A stretch of 64,000 bases of DNA from Hyaloscypha bicolor E (lineage: Eukaryota > Ascomycota > Leotiomycetes > Helotiales > Hyaloscyphaceae): positions 588,885 through 652,884 of the forward strand of contig NW_020194618.1 of NCBI RefSeq assembly GCF_002865645.1. The letters are read 5' to 3'. A program made the position numbers and the translations under genes. The stretch's first letter is position 1, and each line of letters begins with the position of its first letter. Below are positions 43,431-55,523 of this stretch, one piece after another. The notes beneath the pieces were generated by a model, which had not been told where the DNA came from, ran no database searches, and worked only from the letters and a program-made list of their open reading frames with translations.

Positions 43431-46036
43431 TCAGCTACTCTTATAATAAGCTATCGTATCCGGATAAACATTAGCATTATCCGAGAACAGCGCGACCTGC
43501 TTCCCATCCCTAGTAACCATCTGCGTTGCGCCAACCGTATTCAAATTATACACATCGACATTCGTCGCCGTTCCCTCAACGCTGAAAATCCTCGTTTGGC
43601 AAGCACCGCCGTTTCCGGGGGAGACGACAGAGTTAGAGCATGCTGTTATTGTCAGTCGTTGTTAGACATGAGAGAGAGGGGGAAGGGGAGGGGAGGAAAA
43701 CTCACCGACGCTGTAGTTATTGAAGAAAGAGTAAAGACCGGCTCCGTAGACGAGGATACTGCTACTATTCACAACCCGTAATCCCCAGCCCATATTGCAC
43801 TGTCCCGCCACACCTGCACAACTCGTTGCGAAATTCGGATCATTCCATCCACTGGCAATCGGGAACACAACGCTAGCATTAGGATTTGGCTGCCAGTACG
43901 CTGTCTCCGTCTGGATCTGCCCCGCATAGATGTTCTTTGTTTTCACGAATTGGTACTGGTATAATGCATGATGTTCGACTGCTGTGCCAACCATCCAGAT
44001 AGTGCCAGATGTGGAAGCACAATAGAGGCCGCGGCCAGTGTACACGGTGATTTGCGTCACGCTTGGATCTTCCATGTCATGGTCTGCGGTCCAGAGCCAG
44101 TTGTTTTCCATGTATAGCCCAGTTGCGGAGGGAGCGATGTACATGCTCATGAATGCCGCAACGCAGTTCTGATTGACGGCAGCAGAGCTGGGAGTCGTTG
44201 GGCATTGTGCGAGTTGGAGGTTGGAGCCGGCGAAGCCACCGATTCTGGTGTGGACATCCCACATGCCGGAAGGAGAGGATGATGTCGAGGCAAGATTCCA
44301 TTGGATCAGGATCGCGCCAGCTGTAGCGCCTTGCGTGGAAACGATCATGTCTGACCATTCGACTACTCCGCTCTGCCCTGCGGCTCCGACGGCAACAACT
44401 GGTTGCGGACTCGTGATGCTGGAGAAGAACGAGCCGGCTCCCATGATGACTGAGAATGACTCGCCCACAACCTTCGATCCAGGGGGAATGGTGATGGTCG
44501 AAGTGACTTTGTAGGTCCCAGCATCGAAAAACACAATCTTACTGGCTGCAGCAGCACTCTTGAGAACACTGTTGATCGCGGCTGTGTCGTCGGTGAGTCC
44601 ATCTCCTTTCGCGCCTGCAGTCCTGACACTGACGAATTGGGAAAGGGGCGATGCCTGATATTGCGGTTTAGATCGAGCATAATACTGTCCATTTTTGGTG
44701 AGTGAAGATGGACGAGAGAATTTCGTGATGCTACTTTGGAAGTTTTTCTTCTGGTAGTTCGCAGTGTATTCGTGTCCTTCACCCCAGCCGCTGATAGTCA
44801 AAGACCCTCCTTTGAGAACGGTTCCTTGGGGCCCCTGAACTACGACGGGCGTGTTGGTCAAAACAATATTGTCGAGGATCAGACTTCCTGCCGTTGCTGG
44901 GAAAGAGCTGGCATTATGAGCAGTGGCAATTGCGACTTTGGTATTGGTAAAACTGCTGTCAAGGAAGGTAACCGATCCTGTGCTCTGTCCTGTCGTTCCA
45001 CCACCGGCCATGTTCAGTCCCGTTGTGCAGTTGTTGATGGAAATTCCTGTGTAGGTCCAGCCCCAGTCCCAGATTTGATCAATTGCCGTGACCGCGTTGT
45101 AGAAGGTCAGATTTCGGACAGTGAACTGTTGATTTCCAAAGACGACACCATTGAGACCTCCATAGAAAACCAGATCATTCATAAAACCTCCGGATCCTAC
45201 ATCAACCGTCAGCTGATCCTCAAATCATTTTAAGCAGCCTGACGCACCACCCTCAATAAATAGTCCTTGGTGTTGTGTCCCAGGAGCATCACTCATCTTG
45301 AAGACACAGTTCTGCAAACTCGTTGCTTGAGCGGTAGGCCAATGAAGACCAGTCGCAGAGCTGCTCGAGGGAATGGCAGTGAGATCAAAGACCAAGTTCC
45401 GAATTTGTCGGAAGAAGACATTTGTAGCTCCAAACTTGAGACCATTTGCACCATATTGATCGCCATCTATGACCCCAAATCCACTGAAGTTTGGAGTCGC
45501 CTTCAGCACAGGCATGTTGTTCGGATTGCCGATGATTTGCGTGTAATAGTAATCGATAATCGACGAACTGATGATGTATGTGCCGGCGGGGAAGTATACA
45601 ATGGCTGGAGTCGTGGTTGAGGATTGGCAGGAACCTGGGACACACCGCCCACCTGCCGACATTGCTGCTTGAATTGCAGCAGTATCGTCAGTCGATCCAT
45701 CGCCTGGCTGCAATTAGAATTGAATCGCTTTTCCTAAGACAGAGTCTTACCCTTTGCCCCAAAACTCTTTACATTCCTGAATACCTGATAGCTTGCCGGA
45801 TCCGAATTGAAAGCAGAGATTCCCTGGTGAGTGATCGATTCTAACCAGTATGGCGAAGGAGCAGCTGTGGCCAAAGCTGATGAAGCACTTCCAGTCGGAC
45901 TGGCATATATCACAGCGGGAGCAAAAGAAGAAGCAGCCGATGAGACGACCGACGAGACCTGGAAAATGGAGACTTGGGCTGCAGCCACTGGACTGATCGC
46001 GCTTAGTAGAGCAATTGCGAGATGAAGGAGTGGCAT
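43431..46036 (-). CDS. Secreted exo-beta-1,3-glucanase, glycoside hydrolase family 55
   Basis: GH55 enzymes release glucose from the non-reducing end of beta-1,3-glucans, in fungal walls or laminarin. The four exons are 46036-45751, 45703-45248, 45196-43706 and 43642-43431, with introns of 47, 51 and 63 nt, giving 814 residues. The N-terminus MPLLHLAIALLSAISPVAAA is a clear signal peptide, followed by a Ser/Ala-rich linker. Two right-handed beta-helix domains each open with the same block, FGAKGDGSTDDTAAIQAA (N-domain) and GAKGDGLTDDTAAINSVL (C-domain), the usual GH55 architecture. Further markers are IEGGSGGFMNDLVFYGG across the second intron, FGNQQFTVRNLTF, and QWNLASTSSSPSGMWDVHTR. The catalytic Glu cannot be named with certainty. 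Confidence 0.93.
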
Positions 46037-46727
46037 CTTCGCAGATAGTCCCTAAACCTTGGGAAGGGAAACGAGGGAAAGGTCGAACACAACAACGCGC
46101 TGAGAAGTTCAGATCAATAGAAATGGAAGAGGTTCAGCTATATTGAAAAAGCAGACCTCCGAGTCAGCGCCACATCTCAACACAGCGACCTTTACGAGCG
46201 CATCAAAACGCCATTGTGGCTGGCTGAAAGCCAAAGAAAGCCAAAGACTCGTAATGTCGATCCCTCGACCCGAAATTTTTCATCGTGGTGGCCGGCCCAG
46301 ACCAGCAGTTGGCCCCCTTTTCATGGCCCCCGGGTCCGAAAGGAGATTAAACTCCTTCGCGCCCCGCATGAAGCTTAAATAGCTTAATTGGACGCGCCGA
46401 TGCCGTGTAACCAATAAAGTTGGCGGAATATGAACATGGCATCGCGTTTAGGGCTGCACTGTGCCGTGTTGTGGTGATGGGGAAAGGTTTGGCGTCGCGG
46501 TGGATGAGGACGGCTCAAACGAAAGATGAAGGAAGAGTCACGGTGTTGATCAAGGCATAGGTACCTCGGCCTCTCGACAGGTAACCTTAAGGTCACGTGA
46601 ATGATCTCTACGAAACGATTTTTTTGCGTCAGGCCTCAATCTACACACGCCGGATTCATCGCTCAAACCCTATTATTTTCACGAATATTCAAGGTTTTCC
46701 CTACTGCAAAGGCCGCGGATAGGCGAC
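46037..46727. other. Divergent intergenic region
   Basis: This lies between the GH55 gene start and the small two-exon gene, so it holds both promoters. No other feature is seen. Confidence 0.4.
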
Positions 46728-47142
46728 ATGCCAGAGAGTCAGGAGGAGAAGAAAGCACGGAGAGAAAGGGAGAAAGCGCTGAGAGACATAGCAAAAGAAG
46801 TGGTATGTTGCATTGTTGCATCGCCAACTGTGCATTGAGTTACGTGTTAAGCCTCTGCAGATAAAGGACTACAAGGACCAGTATAGAGTTGACCATCACG
46901 TAACAACTGGAGCGGATAGTGGAGAAGGGGCTTTCGTATCAGAAATGGCACCGGATGTGGTCAAAGTCGTGGTCGATAAGGGGAGCGAGAGGGGCTACGT
47001 GGAAATCGCTGGTGGAGGGTTAGAGGCTTTCTTTATTAGAACGAGCCCTGAACAAAGTGGATTTTCAGTCGCTGAGCTGCAAAATGGCCAAATGTGTATG
47101 ATTAACGGACGTTCTACTGTGGTCTATATTCGGCCCCGCTAG
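46728..47142 (+). CDS. Small two-exon protein of 118 residues, function unknown
   Basis: I do not recognise the family. Exon 1 (46728-46802) starts at an ATG and encodes a highly charged helix, MPESQEEKKARREREKALRD. The exon ends at a GTATGT donor, and an intron of 58 nt (46803-46860) ends in CTCTGCAG. Exon 2 (46861-47142) continues in frame with KDYKDQYRVDHHVTTGADSG, then VVKVVVDKGSERGYVEIAGGG and GQMCMINGRSTVVYIRPR. The splice signals, phase 0 join and natural composition are the support. There is no signal peptide or membrane segment. It could be a conserved small protein or a truncated gene. Confidence 0.5.
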
Positions 47143-47805
47143 GAGGAGGCCTCAATATTCGAATCCTTAATCTCCCAATATTCCAGGACTACCCCCTTTC
47201 CTTTGACATATGCGATCAAATCACCTTGATACTTGGTCTCATTATAATGTGTCCCTGTGGTATCGTAATTAATGGCAAGTAACTATGACTTGTCCATGTC
47301 GTCGCTAATTGCACCGTAGGCCCTGGACCAGGCCCTACCTGCAAGAAGTAAAAGACACATTTGCTTGAAATGTCTGAGATGATGCCATTAGTACCTACTG
47401 CGCTGCCCCGACCCAGCGTTACGAGCAATGCGTCAGCTATCTCCTTCCTTTTGTCACCAGCTTACCACCTCACTCAACACGTCGGGAGGTTAAATCTAGA
47501 GAAAAATCTTCTGTCCGAATGAGTTGAGTTACATGGATTACGTAGTAAGTATTTCTTGGGTGATCTCCTGAATCATCACAGTTTTCTGATCTCCGGTTGC
47601 AAGAATGGTGATATCACGTGATAGCGATGCCCTAAATGGTCTTGCCAAGTCTGTGTTGATTCCTGGAACTATGCGAAGTGTATCTTTTGGTATTCCCCTA
47701 GGCCAGTATGTATGCATCCATGCTATTTTCGCTCTGTAAACCCCAAACTAAGTATTGATAAGAATATGCTTGTCCCCTGAAATGCTCCGTCAGCCCCAAC
47801 TATCA
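47143..47805. other. Intergenic, no gene supported
   Basis: This is the spacer between two convergent genes, with no recognised gene or repeat. Confidence 0.4.
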
Positions 47806-48924
47806 TTACACCCTCAAAAGCTTCGCGCTAGAAACAAAACCACACCCAGTCTTTCCAGCCTGGGTTTGTGCTCCCAAACCACTGCAGATTCCAGAGGGGC
47901 CAGCACAACAGGTTGAAGCACAGTCCGCTCCCGACAGACACTGTCCCCCAATGAACTGAACGCCTTTGCCATTCCCTACATTCTTTTGGCCGGCTGGGTC
48001 GAACGCTGGTCCACCAGCTGTTGCACTAGAGGCAACAGCGACGGGTGAAGCTGCAGGGGCAGCGGCAACCGCATTGGAAGCACTCCCAGAGACGAATCCG
48101 CACCCAGTCTTCCCAGCTTGTGTTTGCGCTCCAAGGCCAGAGCAGATGCCACTCGGTCCGGCGCAGCACGTAGAAGCACAATCAGACCCCGACAAGCACT
48201 GTCCTCCAATGAACTGGAGTCCGGCGCCGTTTCCGACATTCTTAGCTCCAGCTGGGTCGAAAGCTGGGCCTCCGGCGGATGCAGTGCCTGCCACGGCATT
48301 TTTCGCTGCAGCGGGAGCCGAAGACGCCGCAGGAGCAGAGACAGCAGAGGATACACTTCCAGACGAGCTCCCAGACACAAAGCCACAACCTGTTTTGCCA
48401 GCTTGGGTTTGCGCCCCGAGTCCGCTGCAGATACCGGAAGGACCTGCGCAACATGTGGACGCGCAGTCAGCTCCCGATAAGCATTGTCCTCCGATAAACT
48501 GTTTCCCTTGTCCGTTGCCGACGTTCTTCGCTCCTGCGGGGTCGAAAGCTGGTCCGCCTGCTGAAGCTGTACTCGCGACGGAGACAGCGGCTGCGCTTTG
48601 GCTTGCTGGTGCCGCTGCTGGTGAGCCTGTTGAACCAAAACCACAACCTGTCTTCCCATTTTGTGTCGATGCTCCTGGGCCAGAACATATTCCAGTCGGA
48701 TTCGCACAGCATCCGCTACCACAATCGGCATTGCTCAAACCTGTTTAGCAAGTTAGAATCCTAGCTCTCATGGAAATTGCTTTTTGACTGAGCTTACATT
48801 GACCGCCAATAAATTGCCCACCAGCACCATTGCCGACGTTTTTCGCGCCAGCGGGATCGAAGGGAGGGACAGCGTACGCCACGAAGGCGAGACTGAGGAA
48901 GGTTGTAATAGTAAAGGATTTCAT
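47806..48924 (-). CDS. Secreted cysteine-rich protein with four BAS2-like repeats
   Basis: Exon 1 (48924-48798) and exon 2 (48740-47806) are separated by a 57-nt intron and encode 353 residues. The start MKSFTITTFLSLAFVAYA is a signal peptide. Four repeats of about 58 residues follow. Each repeat begins FDPAGxKNVGNGxGxQFIGGQ, then carries C-L-S-x-A-D-C-x-x-x-C-C-x-x-P-x-G-I-C-S-G and ends TGCGF, so there are six Cys per repeat. The repeats are joined by Ala/Ser-rich linkers. The repeat matches the family that includes the biotrophy-associated secreted protein BAS2 of the rice blast fungus, which as I recall is a single-domain protein of about 100 residues. Near identity of repeats 2-4 indicates recent duplication or gene conversion. 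Role in host interaction is inference only. Confidence 0.82.
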
Positions 48925-50496
48925 TTTGTTGGCAATTGACCAAAAAAAGTGAGAGTCGATTAAGTATGGACAGTGATCAATTCGAAAAGAAGGTGGCTCG
49001 TATCAAACGACAAAGTGGAATGAAAGTTGTAAGGGGAAGCACCTGGCTCTTGCAGAAGTGAAGCGAAAGACGGAAGCAGCTGACAGTTTATGAACTACAT
49101 CGATTCTCAAAATTGAGGAACTAGGTAGATATAGCTAAACGCTCAAACAAAAAGGATCATCCGATCAGCATGAGAATGCGGAGGCTTCCCCTGTGACATA
49201 TCAACTCTAGCCCGGGAAATTTTGACTGCGGCCATCCAGAACGGACGACGCTATGTTTGATGATCATATTAGATGACAATCAGATACACCAGGGGCCCTG
49301 TTTCGTTCCAGTAGTTGATAGTCCCGGCCGTGTTGCTGTTTGGCGCTTTGGGGCGAAGGTCGTGAAGATGGCTGAAGCCAAAACTCTTCTGGGACGTTGC
49401 GCAACTTTGTCGCTCGCTAAGCGAGGCCACTGTGTCGAGTTTTCAGGGGTGCATTGCTGGCAATCTGATCGTGCTAGCACGGGTTCGGTTAGCAGCCGAC
49501 GGCACCATCATCCTGCCCGAAACGTCTGATGCTTGAATCTTCATCCCGCCAAATTCAAACTCTGTTGCGTTTTCGGTTTCAACAATGGATCTGATTCCCA
49601 GCTTGAGCACATCGAAAACCGCGAACAAACGGGGGAGGAGCGAATTGGGAAGGAGAAGCAAGAGTTCCACTGGCTTCATCACAACATCAACCGCTTCATC
49701 CGAAGAACAAGTTCTGGGCCGAAGAGTCCGGCCGAATTCATTGTTCCAGGCTGGATCCAGAGGAAACGCATCCAGAATATGCCAGCTGATGGTTGGGATG
49801 GCAGACAGAAGACATTAACTGCGCGTTTGATGCATGACGGAATGTTTTCGCGGTGTCAAGTGCCGCGGAGTTTCATCAAGCAGATCACCGCAAATCCAAA
49901 CACCGGATCTTTAAGAAGAAGGGAGTGTGTCCGAGGTCTTGGAGTCTAACATGGTTGAAGCTACTTGGATTGGGCAACATCCTACTGCTCTTCAAAAGTG
50001 ATATCCTTCCTGAACAAGTGATCCAGGAATTTCGAAAATTATTCTTACGAGCTGCCTCGTCACCACTCTGAACATACGTTTGCCTCGTACTGTATGCGTT
50101 TTAAATTCATTTTCCTCAATTAATTGCCACCCGTCTTGAATTCGAATTTTGGTGACCTTTCAGCTGGAGGTAGACTTCAAACGAGACCAAAATGTTGCAA
50201 GACGTATCCGTCTCGAAGCATTCCTCGGTTTTTTTTGGGATCCGAACTTCGTTGGGTTTTCACCCTTTGCGTTTAGGAGTTATATTCTACAGTTTTGGCG
50301 GTAGATCTTCTTGCGCGTATGGTTCCTAGATCCGGCCAAACCATGCCTTTAGTAACGTTACACGATGCTGAGGCCTCCTCCCCGCCCCTGCTAATTTGAT
50401 TTCAACGTCCCCACCTCAATTCGCGAACATCTTCATCTACTCCAATGGACAGCCCCCTGTCCGCAACCCACTGGCGGTTTATCACTACTTCGACGC
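48925..50496. other. Intergenic, no gene supported
   Basis: This is the promoter region of the BAS2-like gene and a stretch with only motif-free frames. A coding-like frame around 49585-49818 starts with an ATG but shows no recognisable domain. Confidence 0.35.
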
Positions 50497-51379
50497 TTGA
50501 ACCAGCATAATGTTCAAGCCTCGTTTCAATTCAGCAAGCCACCTGCTCCACCGCCCTTGCCTGGGGGCTTCAGCCTCCCCCGTCTTCATACGGCTGATTT
50601 GCGTCAATTCTTTCGAGATCCCACACGTAAACCAAGCCGAGTTCGAACAATACTAGCTATCGCCGTCTCCGTGTGCACGATCGCCGCCGTCGGTTTCGTA
50701 GGACTCCCTCTGGACAGATTCAGGCCGCAAGGGCTCAATCCATGGAGCGCCCCTTTGCAGACTGCCAAGTCCCACCTCGAGAGTCTCCGGTCTCCCCAAC
50801 TAAATGCGGCTGGCGTTCAGCCCCGCGTAGACTCAGTGAAGCCGAAGAAGAGGCAGTTCTCCGCGATCGCCTGAACATGCGCGAAGTCTTCAAACGTACA
50901 AGCGCATCGGCAGCGAGGAGGAAATGCGACGGGCATGCTTCAGTATAATCCTTTATATGATTGACAGCGCCATCGACGTTGAGGGTTTTAGTCCCTTAGC
51001 ACCGTTAGCCACCGATAGCCTCTTCGCAAGCCAAAGCGGCCTGTTTGATATGGTTCGCGAAGGATACCCACATTTTTCGTCTAATGGAACCAGATGGGAC
51101 GACAATCTCCTTCGTATTTGTTGCTGTTAACGCGAAATTCGAGACTAAGTCGGGACCTGAGGACAGCAAGAATGCCTTGCACCAGGTTTGCGAGGTCTTG
51201 GTCACCAGTTTGATATATGGGAGCCTGAGAGGAGTGACCCTCGATGTGACGCCTATCCGTTGGTGCCAGTTGTTTTCGCCTTACGGGAACATGTTAAACT
51301 TGCACAGTATTCCCCGGTATTTAAGAAGTTCGACCCCAATGGAGGCTTCTCGTGGAATGATCCGACGGAGAGAGAATGA
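50497..51379 (+). pseudogene. Decayed membrane-protein gene, family not recognised
   Basis: Several adjacent plus-strand frames have natural composition but no continuous reading. 50497-50874 has no in-frame ATG and contains a Pro-rich start (KPPAPPPLPGGFSLP), a basic patch and a membrane-type segment (ILAIAVSVCTIAAVGFVGL). A charged helix, LSEAEEEAVLRDRLNMREVF, follows in another frame, then blocks reading FVFVAVNAKFETKSGPEDSK (51045 frame) and DIWEPERSDPRCDAYPLVPV (51188 frame). A type II membrane protein broken by frameshifts fits best; an unusual multi-exon gene is the alternative. Confidence 0.35.
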
Positions 51380-53387
51380 ACGGCAACACAGATAGATACT
51401 TAGGTCCTGAACCACGCATCTAGATATTAGCGATAAAGCGCTCTACCCTTCAAGTGTTTGAGATTTTAGACTTCCGGATTGGGAGCTTTACCTCTACTCA
51501 ACATAACGATATGTTAGACTCCGTCTTCGTATCGATCGATCTGCAGCAGTCGGCGAGAAACAAGGGGGTTGGTATTTATCTGGCACGCAATCTTCTTCCG
51601 AGAAGCCTTGGAGCAATGCCGCACAAGCACAGAAGGGCGATCGGTCTATCTAAAAATCGTTCTTGCCACGGAGGTCAACCTTCTTGACCCGTTGGACTTG
51701 CTCTCCACACTTGCATTCCACCATCTTTGACCACAAAATTTGGACCATGAAGAGAAATACCCGAGTACAGCAATTTCTCCCAGGCTTGACGCCTGTACCC
51801 TCTGAGCGTGTGCCAGTGGGGAATCAGCAGATTTGGTGGTGGTGGAATCAGAACAAACGTTGATGGTACTGCAGAGGCATCTCAGGCTGGATTTACTTCA
51901 AAATGCGTGTCCCCCGCAAAGCTGATGTGAGGCATAAACAATCTTATTTGCTGGACAATTCTATTTGACTCTTTTTGCCTGCTGGGGTTTAACTTTGGGA
52001 TAGATGGACCTGCTACCAGCAACGCCTACTCAGAAATATCACTACCTCTGTTGTATTTTCGGCAGAGTGTCAAGATCCGCGAGATATCTCGAGCGTGAAT
52101 CATGGCTAAAACGATACCAGGTGAGGTATGCAACTTCTGCGAGCAAAGCTGGCAAGATATATGTGACAACTCTGTCCTTTTGAAAATGAATGATAGGCAC
52201 AATCGGGAGGCAAGAAATATGATGCAGAGATGACGCAAAGTATATTCCGTTGTGATCGTTGCGGTTGTATTGAGTTGGTGAGCTTCGGTCTGGACACCGA
52301 CTAACGACTATACTCAACAAGTGTAAATAGAAATCTAGTGGTCTGTGACCGCTAATCAGACTCAAGTAACGATTCCGATCCTTGATCTCTGTTGGTATCA
52401 AGGGGAGAACGTAGGTTTTGTAGAAGGAGAGCTCATGGAGGCTGATCTCATCGAAAGAGTTTCGTGGATAAGGCATTATTGGTAGAGGTCAAGGACCGCG
52501 GCGCTGGGGAATGCGTTGCAGGCGTGAAGATTCACCGATCTCGGAAGCAGTAGATCTGTTTCCAAGTCTCCCGTTAGCATGTCGAACCCATAAATCAAGT
52601 TGTTAGAGCTTCTCGCCTATATTACAACATTGAGATGATAACAAAGAAGGAATGCCGTACCAAACTCCGCTGAACACAGACTGCACCTTTCCCATCTTGG
52701 AATCGAGCTGTAACCTGGGGCACAGAAAAAGAGGCAGTTCCTGAAAAGGGTTAGAACAGAGGCTCCGAAATGCCAGATACACCCAGAGCGGTTGCAGAAC
52801 AAAAATTCGCACATCACACATTGTCGGCCCTTTATCGGTATTTTGGAGTACTGCGAGGATTCAAACCCGTCCAGGCCTTCGACTACAATCGGAGTTGCCT
52901 ATGGGTGAAGCTTGTGAAGGTGGGGGTTTTGAGCTCGAGACTATGTGGACCGATGGTGCCTAGAGGTGGAGAGGTGATGCCCTGTCCGATCTCATGGATG
53001 ACTGAAGCAGAGTTGATGAAATGAGGATGAAAGTTGATGAAGAAGAGAAGAGAGCGAGGTGTGGGAAGTTGGAGTTAAGTGGGTGCGGGGAGACCCACGA
53101 GCAAGGCGCAACGATGTATTGGAAAGTAGCAATATCTGAGAGGAATGACTGAGGTGTCTGCAACCTTCCGTCACAGAGAACACGCTCTGCACCTCTTCAG
53201 CTCTTGCGACGAAACAAAAAGCATGCATTGACATCCGTGAAAATGAGTCGTACTTCCTTTTTTGCTATTGCACGTCGTTGATAGCTTATTGGAATTTGCT
53301 TCAGGTATAAATTGCAAAATGTTGATTGTCGTGACGACGCCCGCCTGACGCCTAAACTCCTATTCCCGCTCACTTGGCTACAATCAT
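51380..53387. other. Intergenic; one weak frame
   Basis: No gene is firmly supported. A minus-strand ATG frame at 52042-52476 (144 codons) reads FDEISLHELSFYKTYVLPLI near its start but has no known motif, so it is not called as a gene. The rest holds the 3' region of the thioredoxin gene. Confidence 0.35.
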
Positions 53388-54130
53388 CTAGTCGCCTCCA
53401 AGATCAGCAATTGTGCCCAGCTTCTTGCCAATCTGCGTCGCAGCCCCTGTTCTCTTTTCTCCCAGCTTTGTGCCACCATTGAAATTCTTCTCTCCTTCCC
53501 GATTAACATTGAACGGACTCTGCTCCGCAGCCCGGTACGCATCCAACGAAAACAGCGTCACAAAATACAATCCCAAGAACGCGATGATCCCATCAAAGTA
53601 CTTCTTGAAAGTGTATGAGTAAGGTCGAGAAAGTCCTGTACCGCGTGCCGCGCTGCCCCCGAGTGTTCGTCCCACAGAGGAATAAACCGGCTTAGCCGGG
53701 CCTGCAAACTTGATTGCGGACTCGATGGAGGATGTGAGTTCGGAGACGTTCGCGCCACGGATGGTCTTGATAACAGAGCCAGAGCGGAAGATCAGGAATG
53801 TCGGCATGCTGTGCTTTTGTCAGCAGCGAAGATGGATCCAGAGGAACAGAGCTTACGCTGTAACGCCATACTGCTGTGCAATTGCTTGCTGATTATCGAC
53901 ATTAACCTTTGTGAATGTGACACGACCTGGCTTTGAGTATTTCGTGGATAGAGATTCGTATGTAGGAGCGATAGTCTTGCATGGTCCACACCAATCGGCG
54001 TAGACTGTGTATAGTCAGTTTGCACTACAGGAAGCCCGGACGTGAGCTTACAGTCTGTGATGACGACCGAGGACGAGCTCAGCAGCTTGCTGAACTCTGC
54101 AGAAGAGCCGATATTGACTGTGGGAGACAT
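53388..54130 (-). CDS. Thioredoxin with C-terminal membrane extension
   Basis: Thioredoxins reduce protein disulphides. The three exons are 54130-54052, 54004-53857 and 53808-53388, with introns of 47 and 48 nt, giving 215 residues. The redox motif WCGPC is at residues 31-35 and the cis-proline block AMPTFLIF at 76-83. The domain ends near residue 108. A Ser/Gly/Pro linker and one hydrophobic segment (about 147-166, IIAFLGLYFVTLF) follow, then a polar tail. Classical thioredoxins are about 105-110 residues, so about half of this protein is extension. It may be tail-region anchored to a membrane. The gene is divergent from the SPOUT methyltransferase, with 174 bp between start codons. Confidence 0.9.
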
Positions 54131-54304
54131 CGTGGATTCTTGTGGTTCAACGGGGCTGTTGGAAGCTGCTGGAGGTTAGTGAGCGACGTCGAGATTCTGA
54201 TATCTGGTCTCTCTTATCACCGAAAAGCTTGGCGGCCGGCAGAATTCAAAGTTTCTTCCTACACCGCCTAAGAAATCGAAAGCATTACACATAATTTCAC
54301 CACC
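54131..54304. promoter_or_regulatory. Compact bidirectional promoter between thioredoxin and SPOUT methyltransferase
   Basis: Only 174 bp separate two start codons that face away from each other. Both promoters must sit in or overlap this segment. No TATA box or known operator stands out. Confidence 0.5.
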
Positions 54305-55523
54305 ATGGGCAGAGGAGAGACAAATGCAAAGGTGGGCTTTACCGACTTTGGAGAAACTTTATAGGATATAGCTAATGTATTGTAGAAGCGGAAACGCCAG
54401 TCTGAAGCCAAGGTTCTTCCCAATGGCAAGTCCTCGAGTAACCCCGCAGAGCTCGACACGACCAAGCCAACTGCGGTCTTTAAGCCCACCAAAGGTAGAG
54501 AATGGACGGTGAGCGTTGCTCTACCTGGCAGTGTAATTGCCAAGTCAGTATTCTACATCCTCTCAATCGCATCTCTGCTAACTCATCTGCAGCGCACAAT
54601 CCCATGAACTAAGAACCTCCCTCTGCGGTCACATAGCCCGCGCCCTCTCCGTCTTCTGTGTCGACGAAATTGTAGTCTTCTCAGACGGCCACACCCAAAA
54701 GAAGCATCATAATCACATCCAATCCCATGCCCACCAACCAGATTCCTCACAGGATGTATACACAGGCACCTCCGACCCTGACCACTTCCTCATCCACCTG
54801 CTAAGCTACCTCGAAACGCCGCCACATCTACGAAGACTCCTTTTCCCTATGCACGCGAACCTACGAACGGCGGGCACATTACCGAGTTTAGATTTACCAC
54901 ACCATTTGAAGCCGGATGAGTGGTGTGTGTATCGAGAAGGAGTTACATTACCAGGAGCAGATGAACATGGCACGTTTGTGGAGGCGGGGCTGAGGATCCC
55001 GGTCACGGTTGAGGAACAAATACCAGAGAATACGAGAGTGACGTTGAAGTTCAGACCGGGTGCAGAAGAGGCACATAAGGGCGCCAATAACGATGTGATT
55101 CCTGCGGATCCAGTCAGCCCTGACGAGCCGAGAGAAGAGAGTGGGTATTATTGGGGATTTAATGTGAGGAAAGCAGGGAGTTTGAGTGATGTATTCACGG
55201 AGTGTGTGTACGGGGGTGGATATGATGTTACGATCGGGACGTCCGAAAGAGGAGTACCTCTGGAGACAATATATGAGGAGAAGGAAGGACGAATACCGGG
55301 CAAGTTCAAGCACTTGCTCATTGTATTTGGAGGTGTTGCTGGATTGGAAGTGGCAGTCAAAAATGATGAGGAATTGAAAAAACTCGGGGTTGTGGAGGCG
55401 AAGGATGTGTTCGATAAGTGGATCGATGTTTGTCCTGGACAGGGGAGCAGAACTATCAGGACCGAGGAGGCTGTGTGGATTGGCTTGATGGGGCTGAGAA
55501 GACTAATAGTCAACAATGAGTGA
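54305..55523 (+). CDS. SPOUT-domain RNA methyltransferase (C9orf114/SPOUT1-like)
   Basis: This family is a SPOUT-fold, knotted RNA methyltransferase; the human member is CENP-32/SPOUT1. The three exons are 54305-54331, 54386-54543 and 54593-55523, with introns of 54 and 49 nt, giving 371 residues. Exon 1 is only nine codons and is followed by a basic KRKRQSEAK stretch. The second junction restores NAQSHELRTSLCGHIARAL, the conserved start of the fold. The domain contains a low-complexity His-rich insert (HHNHIQSHAHQ). The conserved blocks LFPMHANLRTAGTLPSLDLP, HLKPDEWCVYREGVTLPGAD and YYWGFNVRKAGSLSDVF follow. The knot region is HLLIVFGGVAGLEVAV. It ends GSRTIRTEEAVWIGLMGLR. All family blocks are present. 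Confidence 0.92.

Noticed and set aside
52042..52476. Minus-strand 144-codon frame starting at an ATG
   Set aside because: No recognisable domain, no splice context and unremarkable composition; kept only as a note in the intergenic entry.
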